Shown: positions 53,524-62,209 of the stretch, piece by piece
Numbering within the stretch: position 1 is the first letter of the stretch
Layout: each line of letters begins with the position of its first letter
Origin: Paenibacillus sp. 453mf
GTDB lineage: Bacteria; Bacillota; Bacilli; Paenibacillales; Paenibacillaceae
Direction of reading: 5' to 3'
Length of the DNA: 64,000 bases
Assembly (NCBI RefSeq): GCF_900116105.1
Contig: NZ_FPAC01000004.1
Coordinates: 159,348 to 223,347 of the forward strand
The notes under the pieces: model-generated
Told to the model about the DNA's origin: nothing
Seen by the model: the letters and a program-made list of their open reading frames with translations, nothing else
The model's database searches: none
Position numbers and translations under genes: made by a program

Positions 53524-53771
53524 AGCTGACTGAACTCCCAAATGACATAGGCCGTTAAACCGGCGATAACCACGAATGCCGAAATGAGCTTATGACGCGT
53601 ATTTGCACGTTCTTTTCTCTGCTGCCGCTGCTCCGAGTCCCGGGAATCATAGCTGTCGTCCTCATCCGGGTCTGGGCCTCCTAACGGTATGTATCTCCCG
53701 CCGTTTTGTTTCCGGTTATGATGGTGGCTGGTCAGTATCCCGTGATAGCCTTCATGCATAACGACTTCCAT
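53520..53771 (-). CDS. Small tail-anchored protein coupled to the P-type ATPase
   Basis: 83 residues. The N-terminal half is polar with a His-rich stretch (T-S-H-H-H-N-R near residue 15) and an acidic D-P-D-E-D-D run; a single hydrophobic helix (about 62-80) ends the protein. GAGGAG lies 12 bases before the ATG. The stop TGA overlaps the ATPase ATG, so the two are made together. The His and acidic residues could bind metal for the pump; that is inference. No known family recognised. Confidence 0.65.
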   Translation of the reverse strand: MEVVMHEGYHGILTSHHHNRKQNGGRYIPLGGPDPDEDDSYDSRDSEQRQQRKERANTRHKLISAFVVIAGLTAYVIWEFSQL

Positions 53772-53835
53772 CGTATAGACACGCTCCTCTATTAATCACT
53801 TGGAAGGCCTCAAGCGGAATGTCAGCCTCCATAGG

Positions 53836-54033
53836 CTAAGCCATAAAGTTCTGCTGGTCCTTCCCTTCTACTGTTTCTGCAATTTCAGCCTGTGCGGCGT
53901 TTCCCTGAATTGCTTCGGATTCATCCGGCTTCACCGTTTGACCCGGACGCGGCTTGATGTCTTCACAGGATGTATGTCCGGCCAGAAGGGTGTAAGCTGC
54001 GGCAATTGCTGCTGCTCTCATCCATTTCTTCAT
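53836..54033 (-). CDS. Small exported peptide
   Basis: 65 residues: a K-K-W-M-R start, an Ala-rich hydrophobic core (A-A-A-I-A-A-A-Y-T-L-L-A-G) and a polar acidic mature part. A Cys at about 23 (G-H-T-S-C-E) is close to a lipobox but lacks the usual A/G before Cys, so lipidation is uncertain. GGTGAG lies upstream. It starts 20 bases after the ABC ATPase gene ends. Function unknown. Confidence 0.5.
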   Translation of the reverse strand: MKKWMRAAAIAAAYTLLAGHTSCEDIKPRPGQTVKPDESEAIQGNAAQAEIAETVEGKDQQNFMA

Positions 54034-54052
54034 CTCAGCTCACCGCCGATTC

Positions 54053-54661
54053 TTATTTTTGATAGGTTGTAAAATCGATCACCCTTGTACAGATTCGATT
54101 CAAGAGATGATGGTCATGGCTGACAATCACAAGCCCCATCTCCCGCTTCTCTGCCAAGTCAAGCACCGCCTTCCATATTCGGGCCTGTGTAATGGCATCG
54201 AGCATCGTTGTCATCTCATCTGCTATGAAAAACCTGGTCTCTGGCGCCAAAGCGCGGGCAATGCAGATTCGTTGCAGCTCTCCGCCCGAGAGCTCAGCCG
54301 GCCACCTCTCCAGCCAATCTGGATGAATATCGAGGGCTGCAAGCAGCTCCTCGTCCGGCTCCCAGCCCTCGTTCAATATCTGGCGCACCTTCCATCGTGG
54401 ATTTACAGCCCGTTCAGGATGCTGGAATATCAGCTGGATCGGTCTGTAACCAATGCTGGGCAGCGGTTGACCGTCCAACAGCACCTTGCCCTCAAATTCC
54501 TTGTCATAGCCTGACATAATCCGGCATAAGGTGGATTTCCCACAGCCGCTCGGTCCTAACAATCCTACGGCCTCCCCTTGTTTTACCTGCATATTTGCTT
54601 CACGGAACAGCCACTGCTCCCTGCCATACCGCTTGCTTACGTTGTGAGCTTCAAGCTCCAT
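54053..54661 (-). CDS. ABC transporter ATP-binding protein (Nik/Opp type, second ATPase)
   Basis: 202 residues, short for the family (Opp/Nik second ATPases are usually 250 or more) because the C-terminal oligopeptide extension is missing. Walker A G-P-S-G-C-G-K-S-T near residue 35, signature L-S-G-G-E-L-Q-R-I-C-I-A-R, Walker B F-I-A-D-E-M-T-T-M-L-D and V-S-H-D-H are all present. It pairs with the ATPase encoded upstream to power the two permeases. Fifth gene of the importer operon. Confidence 0.87.
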   Translation of the reverse strand: MELEAHNVSKRYGREQWLFREANMQVKQGEAVGLLGPSGCGKSTLCRIMSGYDKEFEGKVLLDGQPLPSIGYRPIQLIFQHPERAVNPRWKVRQILNEGWEPDEELLAALDIHPDWLERWPAELSGGELQRICIARALAPETRFFIADEMTTMLDAITQARIWKAVLDLAEKREMGLVIVSHDHHLLNRICTRVIDFTTYQK

Positions 54662-54721
54662 AAGGGCTTCTCACCTTCCCTTGGGTAATGTTCGCCCTCA
54701 TCTGACTTGCCTCGGCAGTTG

Positions 54722-55561
54722 TCATATCGGCTTCTCTTCTTCTCTTGCCGCGGCTGCCATGGCATGATCAACCACATCAGGCACCGCAAAATCATTCTGA
54801 GGCAGTGCCTGCCATAATGCCTGTGAATACGGATGACGGAGACGCTCGCCCTTCCCTGTAAAATCAGCAGCCTCTGCCATTTCCAGTATCGTCCCGGAAT
54901 AGAAGACAGCTACCCGGTCTGCGATGGACATAGCCGCTTCCAAATCATGCGTGATAAAAATAACAGCAGTTCCCGTATCCGCGAACTGCCTGAACATATT
55001 CAGCGTCTCCTGTACGACCGCCTCATCCAGCCCCGGCGTGGGCTCATCGGCAATGAGCAGTCTGGCGCCGCTGACCGATGCAATGGATACAAGCACACGC
55101 CGGGCCATCCCACCAGACAGCTGAAATGGGTACCGCTTCGCAGCCTTCGGACCGAGCCTCATTTTTTGAAAGGCTTTAATCTGCTCTTCGACAGGGTCTC
55201 CGACCCGTACGGCTTGCCTGACCTGCATGCCAACTCTCATTAACGGATCAAGAAAGTCAACGGATTGTGGGACAAGTGCGATTTCTCTGCCTCTCAGCTT
55301 CTTCATCAATTTCGGAGTTAGGGGCTGACCATCGAAGATCAGATTCCCACTCCATTTTGCATTGCTCGGCAGAATGCCAAGTATGGCGTGAGCCAGCAGG
55401 CTTTTGCCTGAACCGCTTGCTCCAACGACGGCAACAATCTCGCCGGGATGTACGGTCAAGGATAAGCTGCGGATTACCGATCTATCCATCTGCCTCAGAC
55501 CCTTGTCATACCGGGTAAATGAAATATTCAAATCATCGATTTCCAATAAAGATGTTGTCAT
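54722..55561 (-). CDS. ABC transporter ATP-binding protein (Nik/Opp type, first ATPase)
   Basis: 279 residues. Walker A G-A-S-G-S-G-K-S-L near residue 50, signature L-S-G-G-M-A-R-R-V-L, Walker B L-I-A-D-E-P-T-P-G-L-D, switch I-T-H-D, and a C-terminal extension with H-P-Y-S-Q-A-L-W as in Opp/Dpp/Nik ATPases. Note R-R in the signature in place of the usual Q-R. GGGAG precedes the ATG. It lies 12 bases after the second permease. Confidence 0.88.
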   Translation of the reverse strand: MTTSLLEIDDLNISFTRYDKGLRQMDRSVIRSLSLTVHPGEIVAVVGASGSGKSLLAHAILGILPSNAKWSGNLIFDGQPLTPKLMKKLRGREIALVPQSVDFLDPLMRVGMQVRQAVRVGDPVEEQIKAFQKMRLGPKAAKRYPFQLSGGMARRVLVSIASVSGARLLIADEPTPGLDEAVVQETLNMFRQFADTGTAVIFITHDLEAAMSIADRVAVFYSGTILEMAEAADFTGKGERLRHPYSQALWQALPQNDFAVPDVVDHAMAAAAREEEKPI

Positions 55562-55573
55562 GGGTTCTCCCTT

Positions 55574-56401
55574 CTACTCCTGCGAACGATGCGGACTGAT
55601 CAGCGCATGCAGGTTCTCAGCCAGCACATCAAAAGCACGCACGACAATGAGCAGGCATAGTCCCGGGAAAAACGCCAGCCACCACATGCCTGTGGACAAG
55701 TACCTCATCGATTCCGACAAAATGATACCGATTGCCGGCTGATGTGGTGAGAGGCCCATGCCGAGGAAAGTAATAGATGCCTCATGCAGAATGGCGTGCG
55801 GGAATAGCAGCAGCGTCCCAACAATAAACTGGGGCAGTAGATGCGGCAGCAGATGCCTTGTCGCAATCCACCATTTGGATCTGCCCATCTGCTCGGATAC
55901 AAGCACGAACTCGCTTGTTTGCAAATACATCATTTCCGCACGAATTAGACGGGCAAGGCTCGGCCAATGAGTCAGGCCCACGGCAATAATGACTCCCTTG
56001 ACGCCGCCGCCCATGACAAACGCGACCAGTATAAGCAGAACCAGATGAGGTACACTCAGGAACAGGTCAATCAGCCACGTAATGATCCGGTCGACGGTTC
56101 TGCCAAGGGAAGCGGCCATTAGTCCAAGCACAGCGGCAATCATTCCGCTTGCCAGTGCCGCCGTTAAGCCGACGCCAAGACTTAGGACAAGCCCTTTCAT
56201 CGTTCTAGCGAGCATATCGCGCCCGAGCCAGTCTGTTCCGAACGGATGTGCAAGAGATGGAGCCTGATTCCGCTCGGTCAAATGAGTCTCCAGCAGCGAG
56301 CTGCTCTGCAAGAGAGCAAGCAGTATCGGAATAACCAGCAGAACAAACGCAATGGCCGAATAGATCAGCGTTCTCGTTCTGCGATTCAGTATGGTCATCA
56401 T
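55574..56401 (-). CDS. ABC transporter permease (NikC/OppC type)
   Basis: 275 residues with six membrane helices. The first helix (about 12-33) precedes H-P-F-G-T-D-W-L-G-R-D-M-L-A-R, the OppC/NikC hallmark. The EAA-type loop (S-E-F-V-L-V-S-E-Q-M-G) and E-A-S-I-T-F-L-G-M-G-L follow. Forms the channel with the NikB-like permease. Its ATG overlaps the stop of that gene (ATGA). Confidence 0.9.
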   Translation of the reverse strand: MMTILNRRTRTLIYSAIAFVLLVIPILLALLQSSSLLETHLTERNQAPSLAHPFGTDWLGRDMLARTMKGLVLSLGVGLTAALASGMIAAVLGLMAASLGRTVDRIITWLIDLFLSVPHLVLLILVAFVMGGGVKGVIIAVGLTHWPSLARLIRAEMMYLQTSEFVLVSEQMGRSKWWIATRHLLPHLLPQFIVGTLLLFPHAILHEASITFLGMGLSPHQPAIGIILSESMRYLSTGMWWLAFFPGLCLLIVVRAFDVLAENLHALISPHRSQE

Positions 56402-57387
56402 ATCGATTGTCCCTCCCTGATCCGCGGGTCAATCCAGCGGTAAACGAGCTCGGATATGAGATTGCCTGTGAAGACGAACAGCGTGCTGAATAGCACAATG
56501 CCCATCAATAACGGAACATCGCCGCGCGTGCTCGCTTCCACCGTCGCTTGTCCCAGTCCGGGGTAGGAAAATACCTGCTCGACCAATACCGCGCCGCCAA
56601 ACAGCTCGCTGAAGGAGGCGAACTGCAGCGTTACCGCGGGCAGGAGAATGTTGCGAAGGCCATGCCGGCGGAACAAGACGAAGCCTTCCTCTCCTCTTGC
56701 CTTCGCAAACAGTACATATTCACTTTCCAGCACCTCGACCAGCTTCTCTCGGGTATGCAGAGCAATATTCGATATCCCGACAATGCTGAGTGTGATTGCG
56801 GGCAGGATCATATGGCGCACCCGGTCCAGCCAGGTAACCTCTGCCGCTTCAACACCTGCAGGAACACCAAGACCAACTGGAAAGACTGGAATCCATACCG
56901 TAAACAAAATGAGCAGCAGCAGACCCGCCCAGAACGTCGGTGTAGAGGAGAGGCCATAGCAATACCACTTGATGATGCGGTCAATCCAGGTTCCCTGCTT
57001 CATCGCTGCCAGAGCCCCCGCTGCAAACCCGATAATTCCGGACAGCACCCAAGCTGCAAGCATAAGCGCCAGAGAGCTCTTAAACCGGTCAGCGATGACA
57101 TCCATTACGGGTTCACGGTGAATCATTGAAGTCCCCAAGTCGCCTTGTACAAGCGCATGGCCCCATGCTAGAAACCGCTCTACAGGAGGGTCATTCAGCC
57201 CCCAGTATTCAGCAATCGCTGCACGCTGCTCGCTACTAACACGGAGCATATCTGCTCCAATATAAGCCTGCGTCGGATCAATGGGGGAATGGCTGATTAA
57301 TATGAAAGTAATGACGCTTACGGCTGCAAGCAAGAGGATAAGCTTAAAGAACTGCCGTACCACAAATTTAACGGTCACCGTCGCCAT
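56398..57387 (-). CDS. ABC transporter permease (NikB/OppB type)
   Basis: 329 residues, six membrane helices. The first (about 12-32) is followed by S-P-I-D-P-T-Q-A-Y; the EAA loop appears as L-F-A-K-A-R-G-E, and the end carries V-E-Q-V-F-S-Y-P-G-L-G-Q as in OppB/DppB/NikB. GGAAGG lies just before the ATG, inside the end of the binding-protein gene three bases upstream. Partner of the NikC-like permease. Confidence 0.9.
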   Translation of the reverse strand: MATVTVKFVVRQFFKLILLLAAVSVITFILISHSPIDPTQAYIGADMLRVSSEQRAAIAEYWGLNDPPVERFLAWGHALVQGDLGTSMIHREPVMDVIADRFKSSLALMLAAWVLSGIIGFAAGALAAMKQGTWIDRIIKWYCYGLSSTPTFWAGLLLLILFTVWIPVFPVGLGVPAGVEAAEVTWLDRVRHMILPAITLSIVGISNIALHTREKLVEVLESEYVLFAKARGEEGFVLFRRHGLRNILLPAVTLQFASFSELFGGAVLVEQVFSYPGLGQATVEASTRGDVPLLMGIVLFSTLFVFTGNLISELVYRWIDPRIREGQSI

Positions 57388-57390
57388 CTG

Positions 57391-59031
57391 CTATTCCTTC
57401 CATTCCCATTCTTCAATATTGGCCGTAATCGGCCAGCCGTGACCATGCGGGTGAATTTGCTGCTCCCCAATATCCAGCTTGTCGTTCACAAGGTACAAGT
57501 GATTCAGGTTCACGAGCCAGGCCCACGGCGCGTCACCTGATATACTTAGGCCTGTTGTGCCATCCCACTGTGCTTTCTTCCACAGCTCCATTGCTTCATC
57601 TTCGTCCACAGCTGCAAGCGCTGCTTCCATATAGTCATCGACTTGCGGGTTATTGTAATAACCCGGGTTGTAATATTCCATTCCTGCAAATTTGCTGCTG
57701 TACACATTGTACATTTCCAGCGGATCATTGCTTCCGAACCCGAGTAGAACAGCGTTTGAGAACATCAGCTTGTCAATCTCGTCCCAGCTTTTTCCTTCTA
57801 CTATAATGCCAATCCCTAATGGCTTGGCCATGTCGGCGGCCGCGATGGCAAGAGACTGTCTCGTAGAATCCCCGGAGGAGTAGATCAGCGTAAATTCCGC
57901 TTCAAGGCCATTCTTGTCCACTGTCCCATCTCCATTGGAATCTGTCCATCCGCCTTCGGCCAAAATGTCCTTCGCCTGCTCTATGCTGCCATCTTCGAAT
58001 ACAGTATCTGAATTCCACCACGGCAGGTTATCGCTGATCGAATAGGCCGGTGTTCCTTCTCCTTCCAAAATGCCTTCTACAAGTGCATCACGGTCAATGC
58101 CGACATTTATCGCCTTTCGAATAGAAATATCCGCAGTGACATCGTTGCCGATCGGGTAGCCTTCTTCGGTTGTGCGGCCTTCTTCAGGCACATACGGGAA
58201 CATAATGCCCCGGTTGTCCACGGACTGCAAAGATTCCAGCCTCATCCCTGCCACTTGCTGCGTGCTGAATGCGGGTGTTACAAATGCAACATCAACCGTA
58301 CCTGCTTTCGCTGCGGCGAAGGCAGCATCCTCCTCCAGGAAGAGGAAGGTCAGCTTAGAGAAACTGGACTTCTCTCCATAATAAAGATCGTTCCGCTCGA
58401 CGATCAGCTGCTGCCCTTTATCCCACTGGACAAACTTGAACGGACCCGAGCCAACGGGGTTCTGTGCGTAATTATCCCCGTATGCATGTTTAGGGACGAT
58501 GCCGAGTGTCGCCAGGACATAGACAAATGTCGATTGCGGCTGCTTGAGTGTGAGCTCCACCGTATAGTCATCCAGGGCTGTTATAGAAGCCAGATTAGTC
58601 AGATCAACAACCGAGCTGCTGTCCTTCGCCGTTTCATATGTAAACACAACATCATCCGCTGTAAGCACTTCTCCGTCGCTGAACTGGGCATCCTCTCTCA
58701 GCTTGACGGTCCAAATCAGCCCGTCCGCGCTTGTCTCATAGCTTGCAGCCAAATCGCTTACGATCTCCATCTCACTGTTACGTTTGAGCAGTGTGCTCTG
58801 GAACAAGGGTGAACCATACCGTCCCCAGCCTGTTACCGGGTCAAATCCTGTATCCGGCTCACCACCGACGGCCAGTATTAGCTCTTCCTTCGCTGCTGTC
58901 TTGACCCCTGTCGATGCAGAGGCCTGAAGCTCACTTCCTGTCTCCTTGACCGGCTGTGCAGAACAGCCTGCTGAAGCTATTACAGCAAAAGCCAAGGCCG
59001 CCACTTGAATTGAACGGCCTTTCATCCTCAT
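57391..59031 (-). CDS. ABC transporter substrate-binding lipoprotein (SBP_bac_5, nickel/peptide type)
   Basis: 546 residues. Lipoprotein signal with the lipobox A-S-A-G-C near residue 23. The mature protein is a cluster-C binding protein: F-D-P-V-T-G-W, D-A-Q-F-S-D-G-E-V-L-T-A-D-D-V-V-F-T, then G-S-G-P-F-K-F and R-K-A-I-N-V-G-I-D-R. The late H-P-H-G-H-G-W-P stretch is His-rich and could bind a metal complex. It delivers nickel, a metallophore or peptides to the permeases; nickel or metal is favoured because a metal P-type ATPase ends the run. ATG 59031 follows AGAGGAAG. First gene of the operon. Confidence 0.88.
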   Translation of the reverse strand: MRMKGRSIQVAALAFAVIASAGCSAQPVKETGSELQASASTGVKTAAKEELILAVGGEPDTGFDPVTGWGRYGSPLFQSTLLKRNSEMEIVSDLAASYETSADGLIWTVKLREDAQFSDGEVLTADDVVFTYETAKDSSSVVDLTNLASITALDDYTVELTLKQPQSTFVYVLATLGIVPKHAYGDNYAQNPVGSGPFKFVQWDKGQQLIVERNDLYYGEKSSFSKLTFLFLEEDAAFAAAKAGTVDVAFVTPAFSTQQVAGMRLESLQSVDNRGIMFPYVPEEGRTTEEGYPIGNDVTADISIRKAINVGIDRDALVEGILEGEGTPAYSISDNLPWWNSDTVFEDGSIEQAKDILAEGGWTDSNGDGTVDKNGLEAEFTLIYSSGDSTRQSLAIAAADMAKPLGIGIIVEGKSWDEIDKLMFSNAVLLGFGSNDPLEMYNVYSSKFAGMEYYNPGYYNNPQVDDYMEAALAAVDEDEAMELWKKAQWDGTTGLSISGDAPWAWLVNLNHLYLVNDKLDIGEQQIHPHGHGWPITANIEEWEWKE

Positions 59032-59231
59032 ACTTCTCGCTTCCTCTCTGTCATCACATGAAATGAACTTCGACAATTTTACCATTGCTGTGCGATCTGT
59101 CTGTTACCTCACGGTAAAGAAAATGTAAAATTCTTCATTTTTCAATAAAATCATTCAATTTTCTTCTCTCTTTGACATTGTCATCATTAATATGGAGTAT
59201 ATATCTGGACTCGATATTTCCGTGGATTCAC

Positions 59232-59282
59232 AAAAAATAGCCAGATGATCATGGCTTGTAAAAGCGATGTTCATCTGGCTAT
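59232..59282 (-). terminator. Rho-independent terminator of the DUF3048 gene
   Basis: Perfect 12-bp arms ATAGCCAGATGA (59237-59248) and TCATCTGGCTAT (59271-59282), followed on the minus strand by TTTTT. Five bases past the gene stop. Confidence 0.9.
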
Positions 59283-59286
59283 GTGT

Positions 59287-60366
59287 TTAATGAAATGTAA
59301 TATGCTCTTCAAGTGCTGGAGATTCCGGCACGATGCTGAAGAAGTTTTTTCCCGGAACAAGCGGCAGCTCCTTCTCATCTTTATAGAACCGAATGATGTC
59401 TCCTGAGGATTTCCTCCACTCTGCGCGGATAAGCTGACCTTGCTGGAACAGCATCGCCTCACCGCCCGATGACAGATCAAGTGCGAGTCTGCCCACATCG
59501 TCAAGCACCTGATGCGAGGTCGACAGCACAATAATATTGGAAGCGGCTAGACGCGTTCCATCATTCGCATCCAGATCCGGAGTAGCATTCACACTTCTTA
59601 AATACTGCTGCACTGTACTGTCATACTCGTAGCTTACCGTATAGCTGTCGCTCAGATAATAAATATCAAATGAGCTGGCCTCTTCTCCGCTCACCTCAGC
59701 TCCTTGCTCCATATATGAATATTCAGGTGCACTGTTCTCCGCTGAATATCCTCGGTTCTCGGCACCCTCTCTAAGCTGATCTACAGAGGAATACAGATTG
59801 TGCGGTGCTTTACGGTCACTGCTGCGGAAATAATAAGGTCCGCCATTAGAGATTTCGTCAAGATACGGCTTCCCTTCATTTTGCAGTATCGAGTAGGCAG
59901 CAGGGCTCCCTCCCGCATGCGCCAATATACCTCCATAGCTCTCGCCAAGCTCGATGAGGTAAGGGCGAATACTGCGGATCGGACCTAAGGTTTCTGCAGC
60001 TCCTTCGCTTTGGAAGATCGCAATCAGCCGGGTAATTCCTCCCTCAGCCAGCACTTCATATATATGATCTGCTTGACTAAGCCCGGATTGGGGTCTTGCT
60101 GCCGGGGCATTATTGATCATTACGGCAAGAGGTCTTTGATCAACCGGTACAGCAGATCGGATACCCGTTAAAGGCGCGACATAGGCAAGCTCAGACTCAG
60201 ACTCGACCCCAGGCTCTTCTGTCATTTCCTCATAGGGGCTCGGTATCTCAACTACCGGCTCTGACGGCCCGGCTTCTGGTGTGGAATTGGCTGAGCAAGC
60301 GGTCGTAAGCAGGACGAGTATGAATAGAATGTATAACAAGGGCTTCCATTTTTCTGCTATTTTCAC
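59287..60366 (-). CDS. DUF3048 domain lipoprotein (YerB-like)
   Basis: 359 residues from a GTG at 60366: AAGGAGG lies 11 bases upstream and the product then starts as a lipoprotein signal (K-I-A-E-K-W-K-P, hydrophobic core, lipobox L-T-T-A-C near 23). An ATG at 60387 covers the ribosome site itself, so it is less likely. The DUF3048 domain shows R-P-L-A-V-M-I-N-N, A-R-P-Q-S-G-L and G-P-I-R-S-I-R-P-Y in the first half and the family's C-terminal part (about 220-355). Function unknown; B. subtilis YerB is the nearest named relative. Confidence 0.9.
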   Translation of the reverse strand: MKIAEKWKPLLYILFILVLLTTACSANSTPEAGPSEPVVEIPSPYEEMTEEPGVESESELAYVAPLTGIRSAVPVDQRPLAVMINNAPAARPQSGLSQADHIYEVLAEGGITRLIAIFQSEGAAETLGPIRSIRPYLIELGESYGGILAHAGGSPAAYSILQNEGKPYLDEISNGGPYYFRSSDRKAPHNLYSSVDQLREGAENRGYSAENSAPEYSYMEQGAEVSGEEASSFDIYYLSDSYTVSYEYDSTVQQYLRSVNATPDLDANDGTRLAASNIIVLSTSHQVLDDVGRLALDLSSGGEAMLFQQGQLIRAEWRKSSGDIIRFYKDEKELPLVPGKNFFSIVPESPALEEHITFH

Positions 60367-60658
60367 GTAAGTGTGTACCTCCTTCATCGTCAGGGAATTG
60401 TAGCATCTTGAGTTCTTTTCTATCATTTAATCATAAATATAGGCCGAATGTCTTTGATTTCCTGCCAGAAATGTATAGTTGATATGCATAAATCCCAAAA
60501 GAACAATCAATCGGCTATATCCAGATTGGAACGGTTCAATTCAGCTGGATATATACCTCTTAACTAAAGAAAGCCGAATTATGCAAAATCCTAAGATAGA
60601 ATGAGCAAAAGAGGTGTACAAAGATAAAGGCTTCAACTTCTCTCGCTCAATCTATCTT

Positions 60659-60676
60659 GATAATTCACTAATTATC
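60659..60676. promoter_or_regulatory. 18-bp inverted repeat upstream of the doxX remnant
   Basis: GATAATTCACTAATTATC has perfect 7-base arms around CACT, 57 bases before the doxX start. MarR- or HxlR-type repressors of quinone and catechol genes use operators of this kind. 60367-60658 holds no supported gene. Confidence 0.35.
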
Positions 60677-60733
60677 TTCAGGCAAGGGGAATCATACAGA
60701 TTCCTCACAAAAAATCAGGATGGAGTGGTTTAT

Positions 60734-61006
60734 ATGTTTACAACATGGCTGAGAGAGAACAAGGTTGCAATGTGGCTGCTGACCGTGCTCCGGGTGTATC
60801 TCGGATATGACTGGATGACTCACGGCTGGCAGAAGCTGACTGGCGGGGGTTTTGACGCTACAGGATTCCTGACAGGAGCAATCGAAAAATCGACAGGTGA
60901 AAATGCCGTAGTCCAAGGCTGGTGGGGTGCTTTTTTTCTATATCCATTCATCCCGAAGTGCTTCCATGGTATACTCTCATCACAGCCCACTTCTAGGGGC
61001 ATTTAA
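60734..61006 (+). pseudogene. DoxX family membrane protein, C-terminally truncated
   Basis: ATG 60734 with GGAG upstream opens a frame that begins as a DoxX protein: M-F-T-T-W-L-R-E-N-K, helix V-A-M-W-L-L-T-V-L-R-V-Y-L-G-Y, then G-W-Q-K-L-T-G-G-G-F-D-A-T-G-F and V-Q-G-W-W-G-A-F. At about residue 66 the match ends; the remaining 24 codons look random and stop early. Relatives have 150-170 residues and three more helices, so the 3' part has been lost by deletion. No other frame restores it. Confidence 0.65.
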
Positions 61007-61034
61007 TCCAAGAGGATGGAGGTGTGACAACCCC

Positions 61035-61247
61035 TTGGCTACGACTCGCCGTTTAACAACCAACCTTGACTTTGAAGAAGCCATGACTCGCAAGAGACGC
61101 ATTCGCGTTTTTAGAGATAACCAGCAAATCGACTCCGGCGGCGTTATTATTCGCTATGATGATATGACGATTGTCATTCAATCCAGCGTCAGCGATATTG
61201 CCTATCATCAAAGGCAGGACTGTGAGTTCTTCGAACTTAAATCTTAA
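61035..61247 (+). CDS. Small conserved-looking hypothetical protein
   Basis: 70 residues from a TTG with GGAGGTG 10 bases upstream; a later ATG is at 61083. The sequence is basic at the start (M-T-R-K-R-R-I-R-V-F-R) then beta-rich (S-G-G-V-I-I-R-Y-D-D-M-T-I-V-I-Q-S-S-V-S-D-I) with C-E-F-F-E near the end. I recall similar short Paenibacillus proteins but no function. The upstream 36 codons of a longer frame belong to the doxX scar. Confidence 0.55.
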   Translation: MATTRRLTTNLDFEEAMTRKRRIRVFRDNQQIDSGGVIIRYDDMTIVIQSSVSDIAYHQRQDCEFFELKS

Positions 61248-61273
61248 GATCTGCGAGAAGCTCGTATACAATA

Positions 61274-61320
61274 AAAGGCATCCCCTGTAGAAGATCCACT
61301 CTTCCGATAGGGATGCCTTT
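61274..61320. terminator. Bidirectional terminator-like hairpin
   Basis: Perfect 11-bp arms AAAGGCATCCC (61274-61284) and GGGATGCCTTT (61310-61320). It lies between the 70-residue gene and the convergent dioxygenase gene; the T-rich tail is better on the minus strand. Confidence 0.75.
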
Positions 61321-61334
61321 AACTTCGTTATAAG

Positions 61335-62111
61335 TTAACCGAACTGCCAGCAATTCAGACTAAGACTGCCGTACTGATAGGCTTGAAACAACTTCTGTGC
61401 ACTGCGTTCCTTGTCTGCTGCTCCCATTGCATAGAATAAGGGTGCAAAATGCTCTGAAGCATACGATGGCACCGCATCTTGGGCATTCGGGGCTTTTTTC
61501 TCGTAATCATAGAGATCTCTAAGATTCCACTCCTGCAGCTTCGAAGTGAGCCATTCATCGAACTCGGCAGCCCAGGCTGCGGGTTCTGAACCCGGACTAA
61601 GCTTTCTCAAATTATGTACCAGCCCGCCGCTGCCAATCACTAATATATCCTCGTGCCTTAAAGGCTCCAGCATACAGCCGATGCGATACTGCTCCTGCTC
61701 CGATCGCATGGAATCGACAGACAAGCTGACTACCGGAATATTCGCTTCCGGATACATATGCCGCAGAATGACCCAGGCGCCGTGATCAAGCCCTCTTCCT
61801 GTAACGAGCTTGTACGAAAGATTGTGCTCTGACATCAATTGGCCAATCCGCATGGACAGCTCGGGATCTCCCGGGGCAGGATACTCAATCTTGTACATCT
61901 CTTCAGGAAATCCATAAAAATCATGCATCGTCGTATGAAATTCATCCGCAGACAGTGACTGCACCGGCTCATCATAATGAGCGGAAAATAAGGCAATACC
62001 TTTCGGAACCGGTAAGCTGGCACCAAGCTCTCTCAAGAACGCTGTATAATTGTTGTCCTCTATTACGAGGGTAGGTGAACCGTGCGCAATAAACAATGCA
62101 GGTAAAGTCAT
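61335..62111 (-). CDS. DODA-type extradiol ring-cleavage dioxygenase (YgiD-like)
   Basis: 258 residues. LigB-superfamily signatures: F-I-A-H-G-S-P at the start with the first metal His, L-F-S-A-H-Y-D, the metal region G-R-G-L-D-H-G-A-W-V-I, V-I-G-S-G-G-L-V-H-N-L, and the end with H-F-A-P-L-F-Y-A-M-G-A. These non-heme iron or zinc enzymes open catechol rings such as DOPA. ATG 62111 is chosen for GGAGG 10 bases upstream. The doxX remnant on the other side suggests a former catechol/quinone stress locus, as catDE in Bacillus. Confidence 0.9.
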   Translation of the reverse strand: MTLPALFIAHGSPTLVIEDNNYTAFLRELGASLPVPKGIALFSAHYDEPVQSLSADEFHTTMHDFYGFPEEMYKIEYPAPGDPELSMRIGQLMSEHNLSYKLVTGRGLDHGAWVILRHMYPEANIPVVSLSVDSMRSEQEQYRIGCMLEPLRHEDILVIGSGGLVHNLRKLSPGSEPAAWAAEFDEWLTSKLQEWNLRDLYDYEKKAPNAQDAVPSYASEHFAPLFYAMGAADKERSAQKLFQAYQYGSLSLNCWQFG

Positions 62112-62209
62112 CGCTGCCAAGCCTCCAGACACAGGTAGAATGGGTGTATGTGTTTATTTTACATCTAGAGGTGAATGAAATAAAGTTACTGAAACATTTA
62201 TTTCTCCCA

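Noticed and set aside
62177..62204. AT-rich inverted repeat GAAATAAA / TTTATTTC between the hydrolase and dioxygenase genes as a terminator
   Set aside because: No T run follows on the minus strand and the arms are too AT-rich; it could be chance.
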